Below the pieces are notes generated by a model. That model was not told where the DNA came from. It was given only the letters and a program-made list of their open reading frames with translations, and did not search any database. Shown piece after piece: positions 1-9,390 of a stretch of DNA of 64,000 nucleotides. Location: assembly GCF_014257025.1 (NCBI RefSeq), contig NZ_JACMSF010000039.1, forward strand, positions 1 through 64,000. Direction: 5' to 3'. This stretch comes from Streptomyces cupreus. Lineage in GTDB: Bacteria > Actinomycetota > Actinomycetes > Streptomycetales > Streptomycetaceae. Within the stretch, counting starts at the first letter, position 1; every line of letters starts with the position of its first letter. The position numbers were made by a program, and so were the translations under genes.

Positions 1-471
1 CGCAACGCCGGCTTCTCGAACGCCGACCCCGGCCGCCTCTACCTGCCCACGATCATGGACCCGGTCTACGGTCACCAGGTCATCAACGTCGAGGCGGCCA
101 TGGCGTCGCCCTCCTCGCTGCTGCACTGGACCCGGCGCATGATCGAGATCCGTAAGCAGAACCCCGCCTTCGGACTCGGTTCCTTCACCGAACTCCAGTC
201 GTCCAACCCGGCGGTGCTGGCGTTTCTGCGGGAGTACGAGGACGATCTCGTCCTGTGCGTGAACAATTTCTCCCGGTTTGCCCAGCCGACCGAGCTCGAT
301 CTGCGCGAGTTCGACGGGCGGCACCCGGTCGAGCTGTTCGGCGGGGTCCGCTTCCCGGCCATCGGCGAACTGCCGTACCTGCTCACTCTGGGCGGTCACG
401 GCTTCTACTGGTTCCGGCTCTCCAGAGTCGCCTCCCGCATCGGCCGCCGACACCGAGCGTTCGCCCCTTGA
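1..471 (+). CDS. treS: Trehalose synthase (maltose alpha-D-glucosyltransferase), C-terminal part
   Basis: The window opens inside this gene; 156 codons plus the stop are present out of roughly 570 expected. TreS is a GH13 enzyme that interconverts trehalose and maltose, feeding maltose to maltokinase and then GlgE. The visible part begins in the region carrying RNAGFSNADPGRLYLPT and MDPVYGHQ, characteristic of TreS, and continues into the C-terminal beta domain (FLREYEDDLVLCVNNFS). Maltokinase starts 42 bases downstream and glgB follows, the standard order of an actinobacterial GlgE-pathway cluster. The call rests on these motifs plus gene order; the catalytic residues lie before the window. 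Confidence 0.9.
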   Translation, partial: RNAGFSNADPGRLYLPTIMDPVYGHQVINVEAAMASPSSLLHWTRRMIEIRKQNPAFGLGSFTELQSSNPAVLAFLREYEDDLVLCVNNFSRFAQPTELDLREFDGRHPVELFGGVRFPAIGELPYLLTLGGHGFYWFRLSRVASRIGRRHRAFAP

Positions 472-513
472 GCGTGTGCCCTTGAGCGTGTGCCGACGAA
501 AGGACGCGTCACC

Positions 514-1881
514 ATGCCGAAGACCGCATCCCTCAGACCGAGCCCTCCGGCCGTCGCCGACATCATGGTCTCGCTCGGCGGTCTGCTGCGTCAGTGGCTG
601 CCGCGGCAGCGGTGGTTCGCGGGCAAGGACCGGCCGGTCACCGACCTGACCCTGTTGTCCATGACCGAGCTGTTCCCGGGCTGTCTGCACCTGCTGGTCC
701 ACGCCGGCCATGTCCCGGTGCCCGCCCCCGGCGGCACCACCGCGCCCCCGGCCGGCGACTGCTACCAGCTGCTGCTCGGGGTGCGCGAGCACCCCTCCCC
801 GCGCCTGGGCCGCAGCCTCATCGGGCGGGCGGACGAGGGCCCGCTCACGGGTCTCACGGTGTACGACGCCTTGCAGGACCTGCGGTCGGCGCAGATGCTC
901 CTGGACCGCTTGCGGCACCCCGGCACGGCAGGACCGCTGCGCTTCGAGTCCTGCTCGTCGGTGCCGGTCCCCTCCGGTCTGGCGCCGCGTCTGATGGACG
1001 CGGAGCAGTCCAACTCCTCGCTGGTGTACGGCGATGCCTACGTGCTGAAGGTGTTCCGGCGCATCCAGCCGGGCGTCAACCCGGACCTGGAGGTACCCGG
1101 CGCTCTTGCCCGGCAGGGCTGCCGGCGCGTCCCCGCACCGGTCGCCTGGTTCCGGACCACCCGTCCATGGGACGCGACCCTGGGCGTGCTCCAGCCGTTC
1201 CTGCGGGACGCGACCGACGGCTGGACGCTGGCGCTCCAGGCGCTCGCCTCCGGTGACGACTTCACGGCGGAGGCCCGCCAGTTGGGCCGGGCCACCGCCG
1301 AGGTCCACCTCGCGCTCGCCTCGGCGTTCCCGTGCGAGACCCGCCGCGAGAACGCCGGTACGGCCGCGGCGATGACCGAGCGGCTGGACTCCGCGGCGCA
1401 CTGCGTCCCGGCCCTCCAGGCGTTCGTGCCGGGTCTGCGGACCGCCTTCGGGGCGCTCACGACCTGCGACCCCGGCCCGCCGGCCCAGCGCATCCACGGC
1501 GATCTGCACCTGGGCCAGGTGCTGCGGGCCGGACGCGAGTGGTTCGTGATCGACTTCGAGGGCGAACCGTCCCGCCCGCTCGCCGAGCGGCGCAGCCTCC
1601 ACTCCCCCGTGCGGGACATCGCCGGGATGCTGCGCTCCTTCGACTACGCGGCACGCCAGCGCCAGCCCTGGCGTCCTGAGTGGGCCCGCCGCTGCCGGGA
1701 GGCCTTCTGCGCGGGCTACGCGGCCACCGCCGGATGGGACCCGCGCAAGAAACACGGCCTGTTGCGCGCCTACGAGACCGACCGGGCCGTGTACGAAGTG
1801 CTCTACGAAGCCAGACACCGCCCGGACTGGCTTCCCGTACCGATGGCGGCGATCGAACGTCTCGCCGTACGAGGAGGCTGA
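514..1881 (+). CDS. pep2: Maltokinase (Pep2/Mak)
   Basis: Phosphorylates maltose to maltose 1-phosphate, the GlgE donor. 455 residues from the ATG at 514, chosen because GAAAGGA sits about 8 bases upstream; an in-frame GTG at 490 lacks a comparable ribosome site. The family's N-terminal LPRQRWFAGK is present near the start. The kinase core has EQSNSS followed by a lysine-bearing YVLKVFRR strand, the catalytic loop HGDLHLGQ and the metal-binding DFEGEP, all typical of maltokinases. The glgB ribosome site lies inside the last codons, so the two genes are probably translationally coupled. Cytoplasmic. Confidence 0.93.
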   Translation: MPKTASLRPSPPAVADIMVSLGGLLRQWLPRQRWFAGKDRPVTDLTLLSMTELFPGCLHLLVHAGHVPVPAPGGTTAPPAGDCYQLLLGVREHPSPRLGRSLIGRADEGPLTGLTVYDALQDLRSAQMLLDRLRHPGTAGPLRFESCSSVPVPSGLAPRLMDAEQSNSSLVYGDAYVLKVFRRIQPGVNPDLEVPGALARQGCRRVPAPVAWFRTTRPWDATLGVLQPFLRDATDGWTLALQALASGDDFTAEARQLGRATAEVHLALASAFPCETRRENAGTAAAMTERLDSAAHCVPALQAFVPGLRTAFGALTTCDPGPPAQRIHGDLHLGQVLRAGREWFVIDFEGEPSRPLAERRSLHSPVRDIAGMLRSFDYAARQRQPWRPEWARRCREAFCAGYAATAGWDPRKKHGLLRAYETDRAVYEVLYEARHRPDWLPVPMAAIERLAVRGG

Positions 1882-1885
1882 CCCC

Positions 1886-4093
1886 ATGGCGCTGCGTGAC
1901 ACCTCGCTGCCCGACCCGTCAGGACCCGCCCGGTGCCGGACGGCTCCGCCCCTGGACCCCACCGACCGCGGCCGCCTGCTGGCCGGCGCCCACCACGACC
2001 CGCATGCCCTGCTCGGCGCCCATGCGGTCCGGGGCGGGGTGGTGTTCCGGGCGCTGCGCCCGTTCGCCCGCTCGGTGAGCGTGGTAATCGACGGCGAGCG
2101 CAGAGGGCTCGTCTCCGAGGGCGAGGGGCTCTTCTCCGGCGTACTGCCGCTGAAGGAGATCCCGGCGTACACGCTGTCGGTGTCGTACGGGGACGGGGAG
2201 CACGAGGTCGAGGACCCCTACCGCTTTCTGCCCGCCCTCGGGGAGCTGGACCTCCATCTGATCCGGGAGGGGCGGCACGAGCAGTTGTGGAAGGCGCTCG
2301 GCGCCGAGCCGATGACCCACCAGGGCGTGACCGGCACCCGGTTCACCGTGTGGGCGCCGAACGCCCAGGGGGTGCGGGTCGCCGCGGACTTCACCTACTG
2401 GGACGGCACCGCGTTCCCGATGCGCTCCCTCGGCGCGTCCGGGGTGTGGGAGCTGTTCCTGCCCGGGGTCGGCGAGGGCACCCGGTACAAGTTCGAGATC
2501 CACTCCCGGCACGGCCACCGCTTCCTCAAGGCCGACCCGATGGCGCGGTACGCGGAGAACCCGCCGGACACGGCGTCCATCGTGCACTCCTCTCGCCACG
2601 AGTGGGGCGACGCGGAGTGGATGGCGCACCGCGGGGACCTCCCGGTGCATGTCGCGCCGTTCTCGGTGTACGAGGTGCACCTTCCGTCCTGGCGGCCGGG
2701 GCTGACCTACCGCGAGCTGGCCGAGGTGCTCCCGGCGTATGTGAACGACCTCGGCTTCACGCATGTGGAGTTCATGCCGGTCGCCCACCACCCGTTCTCG
2801 GGCTCGTGGGGGTACCAGGTCACCGGCTTCTACGCGACCATGGGCCGGCTGGGCACGCCCGACGACTTCAGGTTCCTGATCGACGCGCTGCACCGGGCGG
2901 GCATCGGCGTGATCATGGACTGGGTGCCCGCGCATTTCCCGAAGGACGACTGGGCGCTGGCCCGCTTCGACGGGGAGCCGCTGTACGAACCCGGGGACGA
3001 CCGGCGGGCCGAGCATCCGGACTGGGGGACCTACGAGTTCGACTTCGGGCGGGTCGAGGTGCGCAACTTCCTCGTCGCCAACGCCGTGTACTGGTGCGAG
3101 GAGTTCCATATCGACGGGCTGCGGGTGGACGCGGTCGCCTCGATGCTCTACCTCGACTACTCGCGTGACTCCGGCCAGTGGACGCCCAATGTGTTCGGCG
3201 GCCGGGAGGACCTGGACGCGGTGGCCTTCCTGCGCGAGATGAACGCCACGGTGTACCGGCGGGCGCCCGGCGTGGTGACGATCGCGGAGGAGTCCACCGC
3301 CTGGGACGGGGTGACCCGGCCCACCGACAGCGGCGGGCTCGGTTTCGGGCTGAAGTGGAACATGGGCTGGATGCACGACTCGCTCGGCTACATCAGCCAT
3401 GAGCCCGTCCACCGCAAGTACCACCACAACGAGATGACCTTCTCGATGATGTACGCCTACAGCGAGAACTACGTCCTGCCGATCTCCCACGACGAGGTCG
3501 TCCACGGCAAGCAGGCGCTGGTGTCGAAGATGCCCGGCGACTGGTGGCAGCAGCGCGCCAACCACCGCGCCTACCTGGGCTTCATGTGGGCCCACCCGGG
3601 CAAACAGCTCCTGTTCATGGGGCAGGAGTTCGCCCAGGGAGCCGAGTGGTCCGAACCCCACGGGCCGGACTGGTGGCTGCTGGACCCCGGCTACAGCGCC
3701 GAGCCCGACCACCGGGGCGTGCGTGATCTCGTCCGTGATCTCAACACCGCCTACCTCGCCACCCCGGCGCTGTGGCAGCGGGACACCGACCCGGGCGGCT
3801 TCCAGTGGGCCCTCGGGAACGCGGCCGACGACAACGTCTTCGCCTTCCTGCGGTACGCCGCCGACGGCACTCCCCTGCTCGCGGTCTCGAACTTCTCCCC
3901 GGTCGTGCGGGAGGACTACCGGATCTGGGTCCCCGAGGACGGCCCGGTCTGGGAGGAGACCCTGAACACGGACGCGGCGAAATACGGGGGCGGCGACGTC
4001 ACGAACCCCGGGCCGATCAAGCCGGAGGAGGACGGGATCCGGATCACCCTGCCGCCCCTGGCGACGGTATGGCTGACGCCGTACCCCTCCTGA
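1886..4093 (+). CDS. glgB: 1,4-alpha-glucan branching enzyme GlgB
   Basis: 735 residues, normal length for GlgB. It introduces alpha-1,6 branches into linear alpha-glucan made by GlgE. An N-terminal CBM48-like domain (RFTVWAPNAQGVRVAADF) precedes a GH13 barrel. The nucleophile Asp is in GLRVDAVASML, the acid/base Glu in TIAEEST, and the third Asp in ISHDEVVHGK; a C-terminal all-beta domain follows. The ATG lies 8 bases after a GAGGAGG ribosome site at 1871-1877, within the end of the maltokinase gene. This order matches the second glycogen-branching cluster that many Streptomyces carry in addition to a core copy; which copy this is cannot be told from the window. Confidence 0.95.
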   Translation: MALRDTSLPDPSGPARCRTAPPLDPTDRGRLLAGAHHDPHALLGAHAVRGGVVFRALRPFARSVSVVIDGERRGLVSEGEGLFSGVLPLKEIPAYTLSVSYGDGEHEVEDPYRFLPALGELDLHLIREGRHEQLWKALGAEPMTHQGVTGTRFTVWAPNAQGVRVAADFTYWDGTAFPMRSLGASGVWELFLPGVGEGTRYKFEIHSRHGHRFLKADPMARYAENPPDTASIVHSSRHEWGDAEWMAHRGDLPVHVAPFSVYEVHLPSWRPGLTYRELAEVLPAYVNDLGFTHVEFMPVAHHPFSGSWGYQVTGFYATMGRLGTPDDFRFLIDALHRAGIGVIMDWVPAHFPKDDWALARFDGEPLYEPGDDRRAEHPDWGTYEFDFGRVEVRNFLVANAVYWCEEFHIDGLRVDAVASMLYLDYSRDSGQWTPNVFGGREDLDAVAFLREMNATVYRRAPGVVTIAEESTAWDGVTRPTDSGGLGFGLKWNMGWMHDSLGYISHEPVHRKYHHNEMTFSMMYAYSENYVLPISHDEVVHGKQALVSKMPGDWWQQRANHRAYLGFMWAHPGKQLLFMGQEFAQGAEWSEPHGPDWWLLDPGYSAEPDHRGVRDLVRDLNTAYLATPALWQRDTDPGGFQWALGNAADDNVFAFLRYAADGTPLLAVSNFSPVVREDYRIWVPEDGPVWEETLNTDAAKYGGGDVTNPGPIKPEEDGIRITLPPLATVWLTPYPS

Positions 4094-4199
4094 AGTCCGC
4101 AAGGCGGTGCGAGGTGTCCTAATGCCCCGAAACGGGCAGTCGGGGCGTACGGCGAAATACTCGTCGTCCTCGCATCGGGCCACAGAAAGGGTGCCTCAG

Positions 4200-5291
4200 G
4201 TGCGCACCGTCGGAGTGGAGGAGGAGCTCCTCCTGGTCGACCCGGAGACGGGTGAACCGCGGGCCCTGTCGGGCGCGATCGTCGCCCGCGCCGCGCTGGA
4301 CAGCGCGGACGGGAAGGACGTGTTCGAAAAGGAACTACACGACCAGATGCTGGAGTACGCCACCCAGCCGCAGTCCGGCATGGACGTCCTGGGCCGGGAG
4401 ATCGTGCGATGCCGCAAGGAGGCGGCGCGGCACGCCGGGGAGCTGGGCTGCGCCGTGGCGGCGCTGGCCACGTCCCCGCTCCCGGTCAGCCCGTGCGTCG
4501 GGGCGAACCGGCGCTACCAGTGGATGGCGGAGCATTACGGCATCGCCACCCGGGAGCAGCTCGTCCTCGGCTGCCATGTCCATGTGAGCGTGGACTCCGA
4601 CGAGGAGGGCGTCGCCGTCATCGACCGGATGCGGCCCTGGCTGTCGGTGCTCGGCGCACTCAGCGCCAACTCGCCTTTCTGGCAGGGCAAGGACACCGGG
4701 TACAACAGCTACCGCAGCCGGGTGTGGCAGCGCTGGCCGTCGGCGGGTCCGACCGAGGTCTTCGGGTCCGCCGAGCGCTACCACGAAGTGGTCGCGGAGA
4801 TGCTCGACACCGGGGTGATCCTCGACAAGGCGATGGTCTACTTCGACGCCCGGCTGGCCCGGAACTATCCGACGGTGGAGATCCGGGTGGCGGACGTGTG
4901 TCTGCACGCGGACACGCCCATGCTGCTCGCCACCCTGGCCCGTGGCCTGGTGGAGACCTCCGCGCGGGAGTGGCGGGCGGGACTGGAGCCCGCGACGCAC
5001 AGTGTGAGCGTGCTGCGGCTGGCGGCCTGGCAGGCCGCCCGGGCGGGCCTCACGGACGAACTGCTGCACCCCGTGACCAGGCGGCCCATGCCGGCGCGGG
5101 CCGTGGTGCGGGCCCTGCTGGACCATGTCGGCGAGGCGCTGGAGGACAGCGGCGACCTCGACTCTGCCCGCGTCGGCGTCGCCGAGCTGCTGGGACGCGG
5201 CAACGGCGCCCAGGTGCAGCGCGAGCTGATGCGGCGCACCGGCAGTCTGCGGGACGTGGTCACCGAGTGCGTACGGCGTACCCAGGAATGA
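4200..5291 (+). CDS. Carboxylate-amine ligase, YbdK/GCS2-type
   Basis: 363 residues from the GTG at 4200, preceded by GAAAGG at 4185-4190. Upstream in-frame ATGs (for example 4122) would add a low-complexity leader not seen in the family. The protein starts with the diagnostic VGVEEELLLVD and has GCHVHVSV, matching the glutamate-cysteine ligase 2 (YbdK) fold, an ATP-dependent ligase joining a carboxylate to an amine. The substrate is not determined by sequence; weak gamma-glutamylcysteine ligase activity is known for E. coli YbdK. It follows glgB by 106 bases, so it may be the tail of the trehalose/glycogen operon or have its own promoter. Confidence 0.82.
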   Translation: MRTVGVEEELLLVDPETGEPRALSGAIVARAALDSADGKDVFEKELHDQMLEYATQPQSGMDVLGREIVRCRKEAARHAGELGCAVAALATSPLPVSPCVGANRRYQWMAEHYGIATREQLVLGCHVHVSVDSDEEGVAVIDRMRPWLSVLGALSANSPFWQGKDTGYNSYRSRVWQRWPSAGPTEVFGSAERYHEVVAEMLDTGVILDKAMVYFDARLARNYPTVEIRVADVCLHADTPMLLATLARGLVETSAREWRAGLEPATHSVSVLRLAAWQAARAGLTDELLHPVTRRPMPARAVVRALLDHVGEALEDSGDLDSARVGVAELLGRGNGAQVQRELMRRTGSLRDVVTECVRRTQE

Positions 5292-5310
5292 GACGCCAAG
5301 GCGCGGCGTC
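5292..5310 (+). terminator. Short inverted repeat after the ligase gene
   Basis: GACGCC at 5292-5297 pairs with GGCGTC at 5305-5310 around a 7-base loop, starting right at the stop codon. There is no T-run, as is common in Streptomyces. The stem is only 6 bp, so this is a weak terminator candidate. Confidence 0.3.
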
Positions 5311-5418
5311 GACTTGTCGGATTCCGGCACGGTTCGCTCCCACCTCGGCTAGATTCGGGCACCGCCGATAACCCTGCTCGTCGGTGACGTCACACCGCGT
5401 ACACCACAGGAGCTGCGC

Positions 5419-7320
5419 ATGCGCGACTTCGCCCTGGCTCCGCCCGTCTCCGCGCCGCCGACGGGCGGCCTCGCCGACAGCATCTTCGAACGGGCCCTCC
5501 TCGAACCCACCCTGCCGGTGCTCGCGCGCCGCCTCGGGGGCTCCTCGGAGTGGACGGACATCACCGCGGTGGAAGTGCGGGACACCGTGGTGGATCTGGC
5601 CAAGGGTCTGGTCGCCTCCGGGATCTCGCCGGGCCATCGCGTGGCGATCATGGCGCGCACCCGGTACGAGTGGACGGTGCTCAGCTACGCCCTGTGGGCG
5701 GTGGGCGCCGAGGTCGTGCCCGTGTATCCGACGTCCTCGCGCGAGCAGGTGGAGTGGATCCTGCGGGACGCCGCGTGTGTGGGTGTGGTGGTCGAGGACG
5801 AGCAGTCGGTCATGACGGTCGGCTCGGTGTGCGCCTCGCTGCCGATGCTGCGGCATGTGTGGCAGTTGGACGCGGGGGCGCTGGACAAGCTGGTCGAGCG
5901 GGGCTCGCTCGTGCCGTTCGCCGCGGTCGACTCGCTGCGCCGGATCGTGCTGCCGGACTCCACCGCCGTCATCGCCTACACCTCCGGCTCCACGGGTCGT
6001 CCGCTGGGGTGCGCGCTGAGCCATCGCAGCCTGGCGAGCGGCTGCGACACGCTGCTGGAGGGCTGGGGGCATCTGGTGGTGCCGCCGGGCGGACAGGCGT
6101 CGGTGCTGGCCTTCCTGCCGTTCTCTCATGTGTACGGGCTCATGGTGCAGGGGCTGTGCATGCGCGGCGGGATGCTGATGGGCCACGAGTCGGAGCCGAG
6201 CGGGGACTCCCTCGCGGCGGCGCTGCGCTCGTTTCGGCCGACGTACTTCTGCGCCGTCCCGTCGGTCTTCGAGAAGATCTACAAGAACTACCTGCGCTCC
6301 GCCCGTGAAGCGGGCCGTGGCGCGCTGTTCGAGCGGGCCGCCGACACGGCACGGGACTTCGCCGCGGCCGTGCAACGGCACCGGCTCGGCGAGGGGCCGG
6401 GGCCCGGCCTCGATCTGCGGCTCCAGCACGCGCTGTACGAGCGGACGGTGTACCGGGGGCTGCGCGGCGCGCTGGGCGGCCGGATCCGCCGGGCGACGTC
6501 CGGCGGCTCGCCGCTGAGCCGGGAGATCTCCCTCTTCTACGAGGGCATCGGCATCTACCTCAACGACGGGTACGGGCTCACCGAGACCGCCGGCGGAGTC
6601 ACCGCGCAGCCGCCGGGCCGGGAGCGCTCGGGGACGGTCGGCAAGGTGCTGCCCGGCATGGACGTCCGGGTGGCCGACGACGGGGAGATCCTGGTGCGCG
6701 GTCCTTCGGTGTTCCAGGGCTATGTCAACGACGAGGCGGCGACCCGGGCCGCGCTGCGCGGTGGCTGGCTGGCCACCGGTGACCTCGGGATCCTCGACTC
6801 CGACGGGTATCTGACGATCACCGGCCGGAAGAAGGACGTCATCATCACCAGCAACGGCAAGAGCGTCGCGCCGGCCACCCTGGAGCAGCGGCTGAGGATG
6901 CATCCGCTGATCCACCAGGCGGTGGTGGTCGGCGACAACCGGCCCTGTGTGGGGGCGCTGCTCACGCTGGATCCGGACTTCCTGGCGTACTGGCGCGGCA
7001 CGCTGGAGCCGCGCCCGGACCCGCGCAGCCGGGACGCCCGGGAGGAGAACGCGCTGCGCGAGGAGATCGCGCGGGCGGTGGCGGCCGCCAACAGCGCGGT
7101 GTCGCGGTCGGAGTCGATCCGGGTGTTCCGGGTGCTGCCGGAGCCGTTCGCCCTCAGCAACGGCCTGCTGACACCGTCGATGAAGCTGCGCAGGGACGCC
7201 ATCGTGCGGCATTACGCTCTGGAGATCGACGCGATGTACCAGGCCCGCGCCGAGACCCGGCGCCAGCCTGTGCCGGACGAGTCCGCGGTGTGGGAGGACT
7301 CGGACAACGTCTTCCGGTGA
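5419..7320 (+). CDS. AMP-dependent long-chain fatty acid-CoA ligase (FadD-like)
   Basis: 633 residues, ATG preceded by CACAGGAGC. Predicted to activate a fatty acid as acyl-AMP and then acyl-CoA. The ANL signature motifs are present in order: the phosphate-binding loop AYTSGSTGRPLG (the usual PKG lysine is Leu here), YGLTETAGG, TGDLG in the hinge region, and the C-terminal GRKKDVIITSNGKSVAP with the adenylation lysine. The stretch between A3 and A5 is long, as in long-chain acyl-CoA synthetases of the FadD15 type. It stands alone on the plus strand; the small ATPase-fold gene follows by 46 bases. Chain length specificity is not visible. Confidence 0.87.
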   Translation: MRDFALAPPVSAPPTGGLADSIFERALLEPTLPVLARRLGGSSEWTDITAVEVRDTVVDLAKGLVASGISPGHRVAIMARTRYEWTVLSYALWAVGAEVVPVYPTSSREQVEWILRDAACVGVVVEDEQSVMTVGSVCASLPMLRHVWQLDAGALDKLVERGSLVPFAAVDSLRRIVLPDSTAVIAYTSGSTGRPLGCALSHRSLASGCDTLLEGWGHLVVPPGGQASVLAFLPFSHVYGLMVQGLCMRGGMLMGHESEPSGDSLAAALRSFRPTYFCAVPSVFEKIYKNYLRSAREAGRGALFERAADTARDFAAAVQRHRLGEGPGPGLDLRLQHALYERTVYRGLRGALGGRIRRATSGGSPLSREISLFYEGIGIYLNDGYGLTETAGGVTAQPPGRERSGTVGKVLPGMDVRVADDGEILVRGPSVFQGYVNDEAATRAALRGGWLATGDLGILDSDGYLTITGRKKDVIITSNGKSVAPATLEQRLRMHPLIHQAVVVGDNRPCVGALLTLDPDFLAYWRGTLEPRPDPRSRDAREENALREEIARAVAAANSAVSRSESIRVFRVLPEPFALSNGLLTPSMKLRRDAIVRHYALEIDAMYQARAETRRQPVPDESAVWEDSDNVFR

Positions 7321-7366
7321 TCGTGCGTAGGTCCGGGCGGGCGGGGAAGCCGGACAGCGCAGGTGC

Positions 7367-7798
7367 ATGGGGGGAGAGACGGACGATGACACCTTGGCCG
7401 GACAGGACATTGCGCACCGTCTTGTGCGCTTCGCGGGTGCGCCCGCGGACGTGACCGAGGCGCGCTTGGCCGCGGAGGCTTATCTCCACGACCTCGCGCG
7501 GGTCTTCCCGCCCGCCGCGCCCGACCACGGCGACGACATCCTGCTGGTGGTCACGGAGCTGGCGGCGAACACGGTGGAGTACGCCCCGGGCCCGTTCGAG
7601 CTGCGATTGAGCCGGGCCTTCGACGGTGTGCACGTGGTTCTGCGCGACACCAGTCCCGAGCCGCCGGCGCCGCGTGCCTTCGATCCGAGCCGCGGCGGCC
7701 GCGGAGTCGGCTGGTATCTGGTGCAGAGCCTGAGCCGCCAGGTCGGCGTCATCACTCATGAGCGCGGCAAGGACGTCCATGTCTTCCTGCCCTGGTGA
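7367..7798 (+). CDS. ATP-binding regulator, anti-sigma-factor-like HATPase_c protein
   Basis: 143 residues. A single GHKL (HATPase_c) domain: the N-box VTELAANTVEYA, a G1-like DTSPEPP segment, and a glycine-rich GGRGVGWYLV G2 motif. Such stand-alone Streptomyces proteins resemble RsbW/SpoIIAB anti-sigma kinases, but most have no proven partner. No sigma factor or anti-anti-sigma gene is adjacent. The ATG at 7367 is taken because it yields the full domain; a clear ribosome site (GGGGAGAG) overlaps the first codons, so a start slightly downstream cannot be excluded. Confidence 0.75.
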   Translation: MGGETDDDTLAGQDIAHRLVRFAGAPADVTEARLAAEAYLHDLARVFPPAAPDHGDDILLVVTELAANTVEYAPGPFELRLSRAFDGVHVVLRDTSPEPPAPRAFDPSRGGRGVGWYLVQSLSRQVGVITHERGKDVHVFLPW

Positions 7799-7862
7799 CC
7801 GCGCGGCCGATCTCGGGGAACCCGGTGTGCCCAGGGGCTCCGTGGGGCAGTGTGGCTCGAAC

Positions 7863-7963
7863 ACGTCGTTCATCTGCCTGCCGCACCCGACTGGCGCAGC
7901 GGCCGTGAGCGCGGTGGGATCGATGAGGTGCGAGGCAGCGATCCAGAGGCAGACGAACGATGT
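7863..7963 (+). promoter_or_regulatory. Long inverted repeat in the ndh leader
   Basis: Bases 7866-7879 (TCGTTCATCTGCCT) are the inverse complement of 7947-7960 (AGGCAGACGAACGA) except for one position. With a G-U pair the match extends to 17 bp (7863-7879 with 7947-7963). The arms enclose 67 bases and end about 30 bases before the NADH dehydrogenase ATG, so the transcript leader would fold into one large stem next to the ribosome site. It could equally be a DNA-level repeat. No Rex-type operator was recognised here. Confidence 0.6.
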
Positions 7964-7993
7964 CGTATCGGGCCGCCTGGAGCCGCAGAAGGG

Positions 7994-9367
7994 ATGAACA
8001 CCGTGACACGACCCAGGATCCTGGTGGTTGGCGCAGGCTTCGCCGGAGTGGGGTGCGTTCGCCGTCTGGAGCGCAGGCTCGCCGCCGACGAGGCCGACCT
8101 CACCTTGGTGACGCCGTCCTCCTACCAGCTCTATCTCCCCCTGCTGCCCCAGGTCGCCTCCGGCGTGCTGACGCCCCAGTCGATCGCCCTCTCCCTGCGC
8201 CGCAGCCGCAAGTACCGCACCCGGATCATCCCGGGCGGCGCCATCGGCGTGGACCTGGCGTCCAAGGTCTGCGTCATCCGCACGATCACCGACGAGATCG
8301 TCAACGAGCCGTACGACTACATAGTGCTGGCTCCGGGGAGCATCACCCGCACCTTCGACATCCCCGGTCTGACGGACAACGCGTACGGGATGAAGACGCT
8401 CGCCGAGGCCGCCTACATCCGCGACCACGTCATCTCACAGCTCGATCTCGCCGACGCCAGCCAGGATCCGCAGGAGCGGGCCGCCCGGCTCCAGTTCGTG
8501 GTGGTCGGCGGCGGTTACGCGGGCACCGAGACCGCCGCCTGCCTCCAGCAGCTGACGCACAACGCGGTCAAGCGCTACCCGCGGCTCGACCCGGCGCTGA
8601 TCAGGTGGCATCTGATCGACATCGCGCCGAAGCTGATGCCCGAGCTGGGCGACAAGCTGGGCAGGGACGCCCAGGAGATCCTGCGCCGTCGGGGCATCGA
8701 GATCTCCCTCGGTGTCTCCATCGCCAAGGCCGGCCCGGAGGAGGTCACCTTCACCGACGGCCGGGTGGTTCCCACGCGCACCCTGATCTGGACCGCCGGT
8801 GTCGTCGCCAGCCCGCTCATCGGGACGCTCGGCGAGAAGACGGTGCGCGGACGGCTGGAGGTCACGCCGGAGATGAGCCTGCCGGGGCACGACGGTGTGT
8901 TCGCGCTCGGCGACGCGGCGGCCGTGCCGGACCTGGCCAAGAAGGAGGAGGGCGCGGTCTGCCCGCCCACCGCCCAGCACGCCATGCGGCAGGGCAAGGT
9001 GGTCGCCGACAACGTCATCGCCACGCTGCGCAACCGGCCGCTGCGGCCCTATGGGCACAAGGACCTCGGCCTGGTCGTCGACCTCGGGGGCCGGGACGCG
9101 GTCTCCAAGCCGCTCGGCGTCGAACTGCGCGGGCTGCCCGCGCTGGTGGTCGCCCGCGGCTACCACTGGTCGGCGCTGCGCACCAACGTGGCCAAGACCC
9201 GGGTGATGACGAACTGGCTGCTCAACGCCGTGGCCGGCGACGATTTCGTGCGCACCGGCTTCCAGGCCCGCAAGCCCGCCAAGCTGAAGGACTTCGAGTA
9301 CTCCGACGCGTATCTGACGCCGGAGCAGCTGCGGGCGCATGTGACGGGGGCGGAGGGACAGGGATAG
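7994..9367 (+). CDS. ndh: Type II NADH dehydrogenase (NDH-2)
   Basis: 457 residues from the ATG at 7994 (CAGAAGGG just upstream); longer in-frame extensions run through the structured leader. Transfers electrons from NADH to menaquinone at the inner face of the membrane without proton pumping. The FAD dinucleotide fold is ILVVGAGFAGVGC at residues 8-20 and the NADH fold is VVVGGGYAGTE. FALGDAAAVPD supplies the C-terminal FAD contact, and CPPTAQHAMRQG is a typical NDH-2 segment. The FUSC-like gene follows in a different frame, almost abutting. The 101-base inverted-repeat leader suggests post-transcriptional or operator control. Confidence 0.88.
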   Translation: MNTVTRPRILVVGAGFAGVGCVRRLERRLAADEADLTLVTPSSYQLYLPLLPQVASGVLTPQSIALSLRRSRKYRTRIIPGGAIGVDLASKVCVIRTITDEIVNEPYDYIVLAPGSITRTFDIPGLTDNAYGMKTLAEAAYIRDHVISQLDLADASQDPQERAARLQFVVVGGGYAGTETAACLQQLTHNAVKRYPRLDPALIRWHLIDIAPKLMPELGDKLGRDAQEILRRRGIEISLGVSIAKAGPEEVTFTDGRVVPTRTLIWTAGVVASPLIGTLGEKTVRGRLEVTPEMSLPGHDGVFALGDAAAVPDLAKKEEGAVCPPTAQHAMRQGKVVADNVIATLRNRPLRPYGHKDLGLVVDLGGRDAVSKPLGVELRGLPALVVARGYHWSALRTNVAKTRVMTNWLLNAVAGDDFVRTGFQARKPAKLKDFEYSDAYLTPEQLRAHVTGAEGQG

Positions 9368-9390
9368 GCACCGGTCAGGGGTGGGGGCGG

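Noticed and set aside
1919..4183. A 754-residue minus-strand frame opposite glgB
   Set aside because: Shadow of glgB with no recognisable domain and no ribosome site.
5260..7410. A 716-residue minus-strand frame opposite the acyl-CoA ligase
   Set aside because: Repetitive His/Arg/Pro/Gln-rich composition typical of a shadow; the plus strand carries all ANL motifs.
7960..9367. A 1211-residue plus-strand frame that would fuse sequence over ndh to the FUSC protein
   Set aside because: Its first 460 codons are an Arg/Pro/Gly-rich shadow of the ndh frame with no domain character; only the part after 9367 is coding.
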